Notes: generated from the sequence alone by a model not told the origin. DNA of 64,000 bases from Charina bottae (GCA_023362775.1 JALMGJ010000004.1:52725298-52789297), one strand, 5' to 3'; counted from the stretch's first letter, positions 36,640-48,544 are shown. A program made the numbers and translations.

Positions 36640-37340
36640 ATAGAGCTGTGACAGCCTGCATTCAGTATAGCCTGGTGATCTGTGGTTATGCAACTAGATA
36701 TCCTGAGGCAATATCTTTGTGCGCAGGCACTGCAAAAGTCATTGCAAACGAACTGCTGAAACTGTTCAGTAGAGTGGATAAAGCCAATGGAATTCTAACA
36801 GATCAGGCTGTACACTTCAATTCTGTATTGCTGAAGCATTTACATGCAACTGGGGGATATCTGGCATCAGGGAAACCAAATCTAACTTTGAAGACCATTT
36901 TTTAAAAAGTATGCACAACATGACCAAAGCATTAGCTGCTTCCCCCATATACTCTTTGCATATAGAGAAGTGCCACAGCCTTCCATAGGACTCAGCCCTT
37001 TTGAACTGCTGTATGGGAGAAAGCCCAGGGGTGTTAGAATTGGTGACGGAAAGCTGGACCAATGAATTTTCAGGTCCAAAGAACTTAGTTGATAGAAAGT
37101 GAGAAGTTACAATTCCTCACTGACATGATACAAGAAAACATGAAGCTAGCCCAGGACACACATGAGTACTGGTATGATATAAATCTCTAGAACTGGGAGA
37201 TAGTGTTGCTTCTGTAGCGTGGTCAGAAATGTACCTGCAAACTAGGTGGCAAGAGAGGAATATCTAAATTGTGACACAATTGGATACTTGGCTAAAGCAT
37301 CTCCTAAGAAAATGTCCAAACCCACTACCTTAACTGTCCA
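36640..37340 (+). pseudogene. Ty3/gypsy integrase relic
   Basis: The plus strand encodes a decayed retroviral-type integrase. LVICGYATRYPEAISL is at ~36660-36720, followed by AKVIANELLKLFSRV and ILTDQAVHFNSVLLKHL, whose TDQ is the second Asp of the DDE triad. After frame breaks, LSPFELLYGRKPRGV is at ~36990-37030 and an EYWYD-type segment at ~37170. The first Asp and the Glu region are not intact. No LTRs adjoin it. It is a different lineage from the Sushi element at 57-63 kb. Confidence 0.65.
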
Positions 37341-37344
37341 GCAT

Positions 37345-38115
37345 AGTTCCCAGCAGAAGGTGGAAAAGGTACCCAACAGAAGGATACCCCAGAGTATATG
37401 AGAGACTGCATTCAGCCATGTCTTCCTGCTGACTTTTCACGTATCCACACAAAGAGCTAAACACATATTTTGTGCTGAGTAACCAATAAGAGGTGCTGAG
37501 AATTAGTTTGATTCCCATAGGAGGAAGAGGCATCAGAGTCTTGAAAAGCAACAGGGAGACGTCTGAGGAAAATTGGGAAGGAGAAGATCAAATGAATGGC
37601 TGGCATAACCTAAGAAGGATCTAGCCAGTGGTGGCTGCTGAAAATATATTGTTTCAGTAAAGAGTGATGTTGGCTGGTAGACCTAAATTGAACAGGGCAA
37701 AGTTATACTGCTGAAGTGCTTTTTTAGTTTGAGAGCAAATCTGGAAAAGATTGGTGAAGATATTTGTTGGGTGAGATCCAGAAGAACACTCACTGAAAAC
37801 CAGAAGAGGAGGAGGTGCTGTGGGACTGTTTCTACTCAATACAATGGATGGATGAGACATTCTACCAGCCAGAAGTACTGTAAGGGGAGAACCCTATGCC
37901 AGAGAGAAAAAGAATGCTGCCAGTGTGTCCAGCCTTCATCTCTAAAATAAGATATAAGTAGGCTCTAACCATGTGTACATACATGTTAGCTCAATATTAT
38001 AGCTTAAAAATATAGGCAGTTAGAGCAAACAGCCTGCAATCTTGAGTACATGAAAAAAAAAACTGCTGCAGTGCCTTTCTAATAAAAGAATCTATTTGGA
38101 CTTCTGGCACATGTT
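37345..38115. other. No recognised feature
   Basis: Possibly includes further decayed gypsy sequence, but nothing I can align by eye. Confidence 0.35.
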
Positions 38116-38125
38116 ATATTAATTG

Positions 38126-38247
38126 TGTCAGCCCTATAAGGTAGACCAGACCAAGAAACCAATGGACTCCAGCCCTTCCTGATTGATCATTGCCTTGGTA
38201 GAAGCTCTTCCTCCTGTCCTTCAAGGCCATTCCTTATTTCCTCTACA
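38126..38247 (-). repeat. Internally deleted solo LTR, same family as 19568
   Basis: Starts TGTCAGCCC and ends CTACA, sharing CATTGCCTTGGTAG and AGCTCTTCCTCCTGTCCTTC with the LTR at 19568 but lacking its middle ~140 bp. The flanking 5-mers AATTG and AATGG match at 4 of 5. Confidence 0.65.
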
Positions 38248-38309
38248 AATGGTTGATGTAATTTCTTTTTATTATTCTTATTAGAGTTGTTCTGCTGTTT
38301 TTGGTTTTA

Positions 38310-38385
38310 ATCCATTGTTAGCCACCCAGAGTCACAGTTGTGAGACTGGAGGCCACATAAATGGTTTAAAGACATAATCAGTTTG
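38310..38385 (+). mobile_element. L2-like LINE 3' terminus, decayed
   Basis: TAGCCACCCAGAGTCACAG and GAGGCCACATAAATGG match the L2-like terminal pattern. Confidence 0.5.
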
Positions 38386-38749
38386 TTTTCCATTAACTCT
38401 GTACATTGCTGTAGGCAGATGCAGAGCTCAGAGGTGGAAATGCTCAGAGCTGCAAAGAAAAGCAACGGAGACCAGTGTCATTCTACTCAGTGATCGTGCT
38501 GTGCTCATAAGGACCAAAACAGGTTAACAGATCCACACATGGCAAGCCCAGCAGGTACTCTCTCTATAATTAAGCAGCCGGTCAGGGTGAAATGCAACTC
38601 TTAGCATCCATTTCCACTGGCTATGCCAGCTCAAGTTGCTAGGAGTTGTTGGTATTTATATTTTACATACTTTGTTGTACATATTTATACTTTACATTGA
38701 ACAATAAACAATAATAAAGTTTATTGCTAGTATCTATTTAAGTCCTTTC

Positions 38750-39420
38750 ATCTATGATTTTTTTTATTGATCTCATAACTTTTTCTCTAGAAACCATCTT
38801 CTAAATGTCTAAGTTTGCCCTGCGGTATACTGTGTACTATATTAGGGAGCCATTCTTGCTTAAATTTGGGTAGACTTCAATTATGGAAATATAGTATCAA
38901 ATTAGCTTATTGCAGCATATTCTCCAGTTTTGGTCTCCCAATCTGATATTGTTGGCAAAGTTCCTGTTTTCCACTCTTATGCCAAATTTGTTCTTGCAGC
39001 TGTCAGCATATATCCTATCAAATTGGGTTATTTTTCATTTATATTTTCTGAGTTTATATCTAACAAAAATATTTATGGTTTTAGTTCAAATTTTAGTTTT
39101 TGGATTTTCTGAATATTTTGATATACTTTTGAGTTTTTTTACATAATCACTACATATTATAAAATGTTCCTTCTTTGTTACAATGTTTCCAACATTTATC
39201 TTTATATCATTTGTCTATCTTGGTAATTATTGACAGAGTTATGTACCATCTATAAAACATTTTGTACCAATTTTTCCTTAAATTATAACTTGGAATAAAT
39301 TTTATTGATTTCTTTCCATAATTCTTGTACTATGATTATTTCTTTGAAGTTTTGCATCCACTTTATCATACAATTTTTTATTTGTTCCATATCCATGTCG
39401 TATTTCAATAACAATTTATA
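38750..39420 (-). pseudogene. L1 ORF2 C-terminal relic, strongly decayed
   Basis: The minus strand reads a Cys/His-type segment like the one at 11385 (HCNKEGTFYN near 39165), preceded by an FYRWYIT-like segment near 39245. The AT content is very high and many stops interrupt it. Probably an older L1 copy. Confidence 0.5.
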
Positions 39421-39435
39421 TGTGTCATTATATAA

Positions 39436-39439
39436 ATAT

Positions 39440-39496
<57 letters not shown>
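39436..39496. repeat. Compound microsatellite (TA)n(TG)n(AG)n
   Basis: Directly visible: alternating TA to ~39452, TG to ~39470 and GA to ~39496. Confidence 0.9.
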
Positions 39497-39529
39497 TATG
39501 TGTGATTATATAAGTATGATATACTGTAT

Positions 39530-39570
39530 ATGTGAGTTGCTGGGAGTGGGGTGGCATATAAATTTAATAA

Positions 39571-39612
<42 letters not shown>
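39530..39612 (+). repeat. L2-like terminus running into (ATT)n microsatellite
   Basis: GGGGTGGCATATAAATTTAA, a recognisable L2-like end, is followed by about 14 ATT units (39570-39611). Confidence 0.7.
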
Positions 39613-39614
<2 letters not shown>

Positions 39615-41920
39615 CATGATGTCAAGATCAGCAGCTGCGTATCCTAGACCTTGAAGCGTTCAGTCCTTCTAGTCCTGATAGAAGAAAACGACTCAAACAC
39701 AATAACAGGTGATAAGAGTCTATTTACAATACATACAGTAATATACAGCAGTCTTCAGTAGTCAGTAGTCATAGTCCAGAGAGACAGAGTAACATTCTCA
39801 AATAGTAAGGCGAAGAAGAGAAATACATAAGTATAACTGTACATTTATACATCCATTGGCCAATTGGAATATACATTACATCATCTGATTGCATCAGCCA
39901 TTACATGCAGGTTGCCTCATCCTTGTTGCATCAGCTTCTCTGCTGTCAGAATGACACAGCAGCTTTACTCTCTTTCTAATACATTACCTTTCTAGTTTAT
40001 TCTGTTCTAGCTTGTAAATTCCTAGGTTTATTTATTTCCACACCTTAACACATGATTATACTCTATAAGTAACTGATTTGGGTTTTGTACAAGTGTTACA
40101 AATTCTTTCATCTTTCTCAAAGTCCCTCCTACTTTCTTGAAATCACTTTTTATTCTTCCAGCAATTTGTCAATACATCAACCATGGCTTGGCCATAGACA
40201 ATGCTGGCTAGGATTCTGTGGTTGTAGCCCAAAACCTTTAGAAGATGCCAAATTGGGGAAGGCTGCTTTAGTATAACCTGGCATCGCTTGTGAATTACAC
40301 AGTCAAACTAGCCCATCATCCAAATGAAACAAGCAGTCTGCCAGGGGTCTGCAGATTTATTTTTGCTGCCTAGTTCAGATGGCAAACCTAAGAGAGTTTT
40401 GGAGCACTTGGCAAGGTAGTCATTACATGTCACGGATGCTGTATTTGGTATGGCAGACCTGCCCTGAGGCATCTGTGTCACTGATCTAGGCAACCCAGCT
40501 CTTGTTCAATGTGTGTTACATCATAGCTGCCAATTGTGAGGGCAGAACTTTGCCAAGAGAAGAACAGCCTGTTAAGCTGTTTCAATTGTTGCCACTTCCC
40601 ACTCATTTCACATTTTCAACCTTGGCCTCATTATAACATTATATCTCAAATTAAATTCAGAAAGGTTAAAGGGGTTGATTAAGGTGATGATGATGTATTA
40701 AGGTTTTGGAAGAAGGAATCAGATGGCATAACCTTTGAGGTTTTCAAGCAATTGTGCAGCTGGCAACACAGGATCCTTTCACAAAAATGACAGCAAAACA
40801 CATGGCTTCCCTTGGCTATTTGTTTGCTTGATAGAAATGTGATACTGAACAATGGCTGGTTATAAAATAGAAAGAGCCAGAAATCAATCTCAGTTGACAT
40901 TAAGGATCTGTCAGAGAATCCATCAATGGATGGTCAAAAGGCACACTTTACGGAAAAAGAAAAGGAGTAACCCTGAGCTATCTGAATGCCAAACCTTCAG
41001 CTAATTAGTGGTAATGAGGCTGGAGAGCTATATCTAAGCTGAGAGAAGATTAAGGCTGGGCTGGGCATGGAGTAGTAGCATAGAAACGCCCAAATGAATG
41101 AAATACAGGAATACCAAAGTCTCATTGTATGCATTCTTCTGTGCATATTTCCCATTGCTATACTTACAATAGGCAAAACTTATTAATCTCTGTATAACAC
41201 TGAGATAAAAAGAGTCTGTGTGTATTCTTCATTATAGTTCTGCATGTGAAATGCCCTAAGAACTTCAGCACACAGAACGTGCTTAAGGAGGCACTCCCGG
41301 CGATATAATCTTAGCTCAACTCTATGATCTTCCTCCAAACTGCCAATGTGATACACTACCAGCCCCATCATCCATATCTCTGTCATGGTCAATAATAATG
41401 CTGGATATGTTCTCCAGCATACCTGGAGAGCATTAGATTCAGGATTGTTATGATCAGACACAACTTTATGTACAGCATTAATTTTAAAATAAAAATATTT
41501 AATTTTTTTAAAAAGCTTGCTGACTCTAATGGTGAACCCTGCAACTAGACATCCCAAAGGCTTCAATCTAGCCATGTCATAAACACTATTAGTACTCTGA
41601 AAAATCCTGAACTTCTCTTCAGTTGCTGTAGAATGTAGAATGACCTTGGGAATGAGTAAGGAATGAGCAAACCTTTAAAGGGACACTTTCAGAAAAGATT
41701 GCACATCCGTGTCAGCTTTCGGAAGGCAAGGTCAAGAAACAGGCACAACTGGGATTCTAGGAATGCTCTTTGTTGTTGTAGAGTAGGATAACTGAATCTT
41801 GTTTGTTTGGAGGGTTTGTTTTGTGAATCAATACTGTCCTGATTTTCAACTGCCTAGAGACCAAAGAATGCAGTAGAAATGTTTTTAAGGGAATCATAAG
41901 CAGTTGCACTTATCTGGTGT
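39613..41920. other. No gene; MITE remnant near 40195-40270
   Basis: CAATGCTGGCTAGGATTCTG and TTGGGGAAGGCTG at 40199-40265 match the right half of the common squamate fold-back MITE. The rest is unrecognised non-coding DNA. Confidence 0.4.
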
Positions 41921-41924
41921 AGTG

Positions 41925-42085
41925 GCCTAAGGTGTTGGGCTAATGGTAGGGAGGAGGCCCAGGTTCCAGTCCACCCTCAGCACAGAAGCTGAGCTGCTCT
42001 AAGGATATTTGCTGTAGGAGGAAATAGAAGACGGGAGCAGTATGTACACTGCACAAAGGAAGGGTGGGCTATAAATCTGTAAACA
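41925..42085 (+). mobile_element. Decayed tRNA-derived SINE
   Basis: GTGTAGTGGCCTAAGGTGTTGG and CAGGTTCCAGTCCACC mark a decayed pol III head. The body and tail (GGTGGGCTATAAATC) are diverged. Confidence 0.5.
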
Positions 42086-42089
42086 CTTT

Positions 42090-43160
42090 CCTTAAAAATC
42101 TTTTTATATATGTAATATATATCCGCTCAGACAGATTTCAGCAAGGAAATGTTGACCTATTGTAGATGTTTGCAATAAATGCCTGTCTAGCAAGTCAGCT
42201 GGATATTTCATTTTTATATTTTCTGGATTTTTTCCCCCTGCTGCTTTTGTTGTTTGGTCGTTGCTAGCGCTGCTCAATTCTTTTCCCTTCCCCCCTGTGC
42301 TCTGAAATAATATCAGTTGACTGTCCTGACAGTCATTCTAAATGAGGGCAGAGGCAGCTAGCAAGCACAGATGCTGGAGGGAATGGTGAGGTTACTGAAC
42401 CCAACTGCTGAATGCATCAACAGACTTGGCCAACAGAGGGGACTTCTTTTAAACCAGAGAACACCTTATGGAATATATTTCTATGCTGTTAACTCCAATC
42501 TCAATTAATTCCCATTTGACAAATGAACAGCAGTTTATAACAAAATCCAGATGTTACTGGGTCGGAACAAATTATATTCGATCTGGGTATAAATGGCCTT
42601 TCAACTTTTTCTATCCAATTTATCCAACAGAAAAATTGGATGGATAATTTCTCTGAATTTCTCCGAGAGAAAAATAAATTATCCAGCTATTTCTCAAGGG
42701 CATGACTCCTTAGCAGTGACAGTAACATTGCAACTGATAAAACCCAATGGGACAAGGTCATTCATGATATCTTCTCTTGGAATAGCTGAAGAATAGACAG
42801 CCATGAAGCATATAGCTCATTGGAATGATGATTATACAATGAAATACAGAAAATTCATATGTGTCCCTTGGTTATTCCATCAGTAAATAATTGCAAGAAC
42901 ACCACATTCTAGTCAGAGGAGTTTCTCTAAAATTCTATTTTCCATGGAAAGATATTTATAAAGTAAATCCTTTATCATTAAAGTCAATGAGAACTATTAG
43001 AAAAAAACAGATGTGCGTTTCTTCCATCACATGGTTTCATCACCTATTTGTTTTTAGATCCAAATATTGCACAACCTGTATGTATTATTGCACATAAGCT
43101 CCCTGATTTTACTACAACCCATTATCACTTTGGAGAGCTATGGGTAAGAAATATCAGCAG
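42090..43160. other. No recognised feature
   Basis: Non-coding; nothing recognised. Confidence 0.4.
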
Positions 43161-43877
43161 GTTCCAGAAATGTCACTTCATTTATTGGCTTCCATTGGGA
43201 ACATGGCCGACTGACCAGCTGTGTCCATGAGCTCTGTGGACAGAACTGACAATGCGGCGGTTTTTTGGGCTCAGGCAGGCTTTTTCCTCAAGCCCTGGAG
43301 TGCTTTCACGGCGAAGAAAGTGCTCGGAATCATCCCATTTGCTCTCCAGAATGGCGACTTGCAGCCTGAAATTTGCAAACAGTGTTTGCACCAATCGGGT
43401 AAGAGCTGCTGGGAGACCGGGACGTCACCATTTCCAAGCCGTGCTGTAGCCTTAAAGAGACACTAAGTTGAGCCACCCCATTTCTAAATCACCCAATTTA
43501 TATATATTTTTAAGTTATGTACCCTGAGAGGCTTTCTACAGCAAGGACAAGCAATCTCTCTTGGTGCTTATCGTTATTTTTGGGATTAATTTTTAAAATC
43601 TTTTTAAGTTTTGGCTTGTTTCCCATTTAAATATTAAGGAGGATTGAGAATATATAATTGCCTCCCCGTTATTATTTTTGTGCTGAATTTGAAGGATTAA
43701 ATATTTTCCTACACGTTGAATCTGTTGTTTTGAATCTTCAGTTTTCTGTCACTACTTTCTCTGGGAGCTGCTTGTTAGCATACTTTCTCTTATGTCAACA
43801 ACTTTCAGAAATTCTCCATTAACTCATTAACTCCTACTCTCGCTAGTCAAGTATCTACGCAGCGCCATAATCTACTG

Positions 43878-44129
43878 CAGGGCTTTCCAAAGTTTTCCCG
43901 CGGGGTGTGTCGCCGTAGGAAAACCCGGAAGTGCTGCCGTTGCGGCAGCGCGCAAAAACCCAGAAGCGCTGCTGCCGCTTTCGGGTTTTTGCACGCCACC
44001 GTTGGTGTGTCGCCGCGGGAAAACCCGGAAGCGCTGATGATGATCAGCGCTTCCGGGTTGTGTGGCAACACACCAGACTGTGTGTCGCCACACAAAAGTG
44101 TGTCGCCACACACAGTTTGGAAAGCTCTG
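43878..44129. mobile_element. hAT MITE inside the L1-like element, 252 bp
   Basis: Exact 8-bp TSD ATCTACTG at 43870-43877 and 44130-44137. Termini CAGGGCTTTCCAAA and, in reverse complement, CAGAGCTTTCCAAA. The GC-rich interior is made of repeated GTGTGTCGCC and GGGAAAACCCGGAAG blocks in both orientations, including a GCGCTGATGATGATCAGCGC palindrome. It lies just upstream of the ORF start at 44147. Confidence 0.85.
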
Positions 44130-44146
44130 ATCTACTGCCTAAAAAC

Positions 44147-44623
44147 ATGGAGGATTTCAAGGAGACTTTCTCAGAGCTTCATTGTGAGCTTTGTTGTGAC
44201 TTTAAACAGATCTTTCATGATACCTGTCAAGTTATTCTGCAAGATATTCGGGACATTGCAGAAAACATCTGCCTTAAAATGTGTCATCTGGCTGAGGACA
44301 TTGTGGAAGAAGTGGAAGATTTTAACAAAGATAGAGATGTTTCTACTGACAGCGAAATGGAAGCCTTTATTGAAATGCCAGGTGACGATTACACTTTGGT
44401 GTTGAAGGGGTTAAAGGGACAGTCTGAGTTGCAAATTACAAATGGAGTTGTTTTTCTGATGGAATGTTATAGGAAAGAGGAGGTGCTGTTCTGTGGGAGG
44501 TTTTTTGCTGAGAAGTCTGAGTTTCCAAGGGGGGCAGATGGGCTGTTTGATCTTTGTAGGAAAAATGCCTTGTGTGTAATATGGAGTTATGTAAATGCTC
44601 TGGTATATTTTGAAGTGGGGTAA
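44147..44623 (+). CDS. Uncharacterised 158-aa ORF of the L1-like element
   Basis: I do not recognise a domain. The ORF begins at AAACATGGAG (A at -3, G at +4, a good Kozak context), ten bases after the right TSD of the hAT MITE. An open frame continues upstream through the MITE, but that part is foreign sequence. The protein is acidic. Residues 1-60 are Cys-rich and probably helical (MEDFKETFSELHCELCCDF, then ICLKMCHLAEDIVEEVEDF), suggesting a coiled coil. The middle is acidic (about 60-80), and the C-terminal half is hydrophobic/aromatic and ends VYFEVG. No RRM, zinc knuckle or RT motif is visible. It could be a truncated or divergent L1 ORF1-type protein. It is intact despite the element's non-autonomous state. 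Confidence 0.45.
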   Translation: MEDFKETFSELHCELCCDFKQIFHDTCQVILQDIRDIAENICLKMCHLAEDIVEEVEDFNKDRDVSTDSEMEAFIEMPGDDYTLVLKGLKGQSELQITNGVVFLMECYRKEEVLFCGRFFAEKSEFPRGADGLFDLCRKNALCVIWSYVNALVYFEVG

Positions 44624-45246
44624 AGAATTAAAAATGTTTATTTGGATTGATATTAAGGCTTGTATGATCCCATTTTTCTTTAATGATTTGGATTAAGATT
44701 TACTGGATTGTTTTTAAGGTTTGTTTGATTTTTAAGATTTATAAAATATAATAATTGCTTGGTTTTAGGTTTAATAGGGTCAAGATTGTTATAGCTATAA
44801 TATTATTAATTATTTTAAAAAGTAGACAATTTAAATGTTTTTATAATCTGATTTTTATTATAGTGGACAGAAATATATAGAATAGTGGTAGGAAGAAAAT
44901 AATTAAATAAATGTTTTTTGGGGGGAGAAGTTGATTTGGAGGTTTATATATTTCTTTTTCTTTTAATATAAGGGGAAGAAGCAATTGTGTTTAGTGATTT
45001 TTATAATGTGCTAATGGAATGATTTATAGAAATAATGTGATCTTGGTTTGATATAGAGTAAGGGATTATGGAAATTGCTGTATATTCTTGTTGTTGAAAG
45101 TCGGAAGTCACCTCTTTATGTAATCTTCAAAATTCTTTTTTCTTGTGTTTTACACTCTTTTAGTTTTTTTCTTTTTGTAGTTTTTATCTGTTTCAAACTT
45201 AATAAAATTCTTATTAAAAAAAAAAGAAATGTCACTTCATTTATTG

Positions 45247-46655
45247 TGTGAGCCTTGTCCATTAATTTGCAAACATTTGTAAACCAAAGCAAGAAGTAAA
45301 TAACTTTTTTCCCTGTTTTGCATGATACTTGCATATGCTACTGTTGGCTTCATCTTAGAACAAATATTCTTTCCTTCATGAGGAAAAGAAGAAAATTGCT
45401 TTTAGGATAGTACTTGCATTAAAAATATTATATTTTTACAATCATCCACTTCCTGATTAATTGGAAACATTTTTTTAGTTAATTAAAGTGTTATAATTAA
45501 TTAAACTTACAGACCTGGTTGTCAGTTTTATAACCAATTTGATATGCTGCAATAATTAATTAACTAGAAGATAATGTAGCAACTATTATATCTCTTTGCT
45601 ACCACTTACCACACTGTGCAGTTTTGTCATAAGACAAAATTCAATGGGCTGTAAATGTTAGAAATTGTTATGTTATTAGGTTTGTTTGGGATATTTATAA
45701 ATCTATTGTAGCAAATGACTAATAAATCATAAACCTTATGAAATAGTTAATTAGCCAAAGCATTTCATCCGTTTAAGAGATTTTAAATCTACCTTTCTGT
45801 CACAAGAACTGAATTTTTTTCCCCACCCACCCCAAGCATGCATAAACAATGAACATTCTTTACAAGTAGATGGCATTTGGGGCATAGATTCAAGGAAGAA
45901 CCTCTGGCTTCCTTTTGGTTATCTTTTTCCTAGCCTCCATGTGACCAAAGAAGATAAGACCCATCACGTTCAAGATATCTTAACCAGGAACTCTTACAAG
46001 CAGCAGCATTTCAAGAGATGCTTCCAACTTCATACAGCTTTCTTGCTGGTAAGGGGATAAGCTTTGAGTAGGAGAAGAGATTTCACTTTAGAACCTGACT
46101 GGCTGGCCAGGTTAGGCACCTGGGCCAAAAATAGCCTTTTCCTTGATTTAAGAATAGTATACTAGATTACATAAAGCCTAAACATATAAAAATTGTAATT
46201 AAATCAAGTGTAAGAAGAGTTTTGCATGCAGAAAATTTCAGATGGAGTCCCTAGCATTTTCAGGTAGAGCCAGTGATAATGCCAACCACATACGAGTTTC
46301 TAGTAACTGCTTTTTAAAATCCTGGTTTTGTTACTGATCTGCAAACAGGAAAAGCAATGGTGGTGTTGCTAAGAACTTGGCTCTGTATTGTACCTTGAGG
46401 TTCACAGGCTCTGCAAGCTAAGCTAACTCTATTGACTGTGCACTGTTCACATGAATATGTAAAGGCTTGACCTAGAGTAGAAGACAGGGCTGCAAGCCTA
46501 TCCTTTATACCTCCATGCTTGAACCCATCTCAGCATTGGATTTTCTTGTGTTGAATGAAGAGGCATGAACAAGAGCCATATTCACCTTCACTTGAACCTA
46601 AGAACAGCTCTATGCATAATTCAACAGGACCCTGAAAAGCAGCATTCCAGACTAT
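45247..46655. other. No recognised feature
   Basis: AT-rich non-coding DNA. Confidence 0.4.
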
Positions 46656-46663
46656 TTCATAAT

Positions 46664-46946
46664 CAGGCTGACCATACGTCCCGTTTTGAACGGGACAGTC
46701 CCTTTTTTTACCTTTTCCGTACTGTACTGTCTTTTTCTTAAAAAACTCAATTTCGTCCCGTTTTTTATGAGATGGAGTGCGTGCACACACGCGTGCTGGT
46801 GTGCGTGCCTGCGCGTGCGCACCTGCGCGTGCCAGTGTGTGTGCCTGCACGCGTGTGCTGGTGTGCGTGCCTGCACGCGTGTGCCGGCGCACACATGTGC
46901 GCACGTTAGGGTCCCGTTTCTGTCTCAGGGAAATATGGTCAGCCTA
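46664..46946. mobile_element. hAT-like MITE with Z-DNA-prone core, second copy
   Basis: Ends CAGGCTGACCATACGTCCCG and ATATGGTCAGCCTA, matching the element at 33750. The left part contains the hairpin GTCCCGTTTTGAACGGGAC. The core (46776-46905) is an alternating TG/CG tract (GTGCGTGCCTGCGCGTGCGC and similar). The flanking 8-mers TTCATAAT and TGTATACG match poorly, so the TSD is unproven. Confidence 0.65.
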
Positions 46947-46954
46947 TGTATACG

Positions 46955-48540
46955 TCAAGCAGCGAACCTCTCCTTGAGACTCTAAAATAAATCTAAGAAG
47001 TTGGAAAGCAACTTCTGTTGGGAAGGGATGGATTAGACTCAAGAATATATGAAAGACACTGTCCTCCATCCAGTTTCAGGCAATCTTTTATTCAGGCAAT
47101 AGCCAGAAATATAGTTAGCTACAGAGTTCATTATGTTTAATATGAAGAAACCATTTATTTTAGAATACTTAAGGTTTATTAATAAATAGCAATCTTTCTA
47201 TTGCTTTTGATCCCACTGAAACTGAAGACCACATTTTTTGTCATTGCTAATGACAATTTTTATTGTAGATTCCAAATTTTGTAGATATCCTCCAGTGAAA
47301 ACATTATTTTAAATTCTTAATTACAACTTCAAAAATTGAAGATGAGAGGCCTTGAAGAATCCCCCAGTAGTGTTAATAGAACACACATTTCCACAGCTTG
47401 TAATTCCATGATATAACTGAAATCCCTGTTCTATGATTTCAAAATAGCTGCTTTATTGCCAGTGTAAAGTCCCCTTAACACCAAGAGTTTTTATATTTCA
47501 AATGAAATTTCACATTAGCATGTTACATGATCTTAATGGTACAATTATGATTAAAACACCTAGAGATTAAAGTAAATATTTTCCTTTAATTTTTTTTTAA
47601 TGAATGTGACAACTGGGTGCCCAAATTTCTGTCAACAGGCTCAACCCTATTAGAAGAATAAAGCCTCCAATTCTCTTTTTTTCTACCTCTTGTGAAACAA
47701 ACTCATTTGAGTTACCACCTGAAGGACTACTTTATTATAACATAATCATAATGAAATTGAAGTGTTTGCACTTCAATAGACAGATTTAAAATAAAAATGT
47801 CAGACACCTGTGATGTGTGAGGCACAATGGAAGAATGATGTCACAAATGACAAATTTCCTCACGTCAATGTCTAATTTTTCTCCTGAGATTCTCTTAGGG
47901 CAGAGCTGAAAATGGAAAGCTGTCAGAAAGAGATTTACTGTACATTACTGTTCCTCTTCCAACAATGAAAATTTTGTCACTGTAGATTAAATCATCACCA
48001 GTTTGTATCACATTAAAAATAAACTTTGGTAGTAAAGAATGTATTGATGAGCTAGTAACAGTAAAAGTTTGGGTTTGGAATATTGTTTGAAGGAAGCAAA
48101 ACTTTGAGATTAATGAGGAAAAGAAAGGAAAGGAAAGTTTATATACCATGGCTCAAAAATATTTCATAAATCATTCCTTGGGTTGCCTACCTACAGTATT
48201 GATCCATCATGATGGGTCTTCCAGCTCCATATCTTTTTACTTGTCTTTAATAACCCAGACAGCTGGTGAGTCCTGAGATCCTGAAAATGAAGTCCTGCTG
48301 TCATGAGCACTTCCTGAGCATCAAAAAAAAAAAAAAAACGATGTGTGTTTGGGCATCAATTTCCCTACTCATAAACTGGTGTTTTGTGATTGTGGAAGGC
48401 AAGAACCTCATGACAGCAATTTTGTGAAATCACTCATGACATGCTTTGAAAGTCCCAAATGTGGCCATAAAGCACAATGCTTACCCTTGCTTTACAGAGT
48501 CCCCCAACACTTCCAGGCATTTATTACAATCACATTATTA
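46955..48540. other. No recognised feature; A16 run near 48325
   Basis: Non-coding; one long poly(A) run but no recognisable retroposon body beside it. Confidence 0.4.
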
Positions 48541-48544
48541 CATA

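Larger units (their letters stand above)
43188..45224 (+). mobile_element. L1-like non-autonomous retrotransposon, 2.04 kb
   Basis: A 21-22 bp TSD (43166-43187 and 45225-45246, differing at no position I can see) and a 3' A-run after AATAAAATTCTTATT identify a target-primed insertion. It opens with a GC-richer 5' UTR-like part (43188-43450), continues with a T-rich leader, a 158-codon ORF (44147-44623) and a long T-rich 3' UTR. The 3' UTR ends in a region (GTCGGAAGTCACCTCTTTAT, then TTTTCTTGTG) resembling squamate L1 3' ends. ORF2 (endonuclease/RT) is absent, so mobilisation must have been in trans. Confidence 0.7.

Noticed and set aside
39420..39647. Open frame reading VCVCVCERERERER and a poly-Tyr run
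   Set aside because: Translation of microsatellites only.
46530..46985. Overlapping open frames rich in His, Cys, Arg and Ala
   Set aside because: Produced by the alternating TG/CG tract of the hAT-like element.
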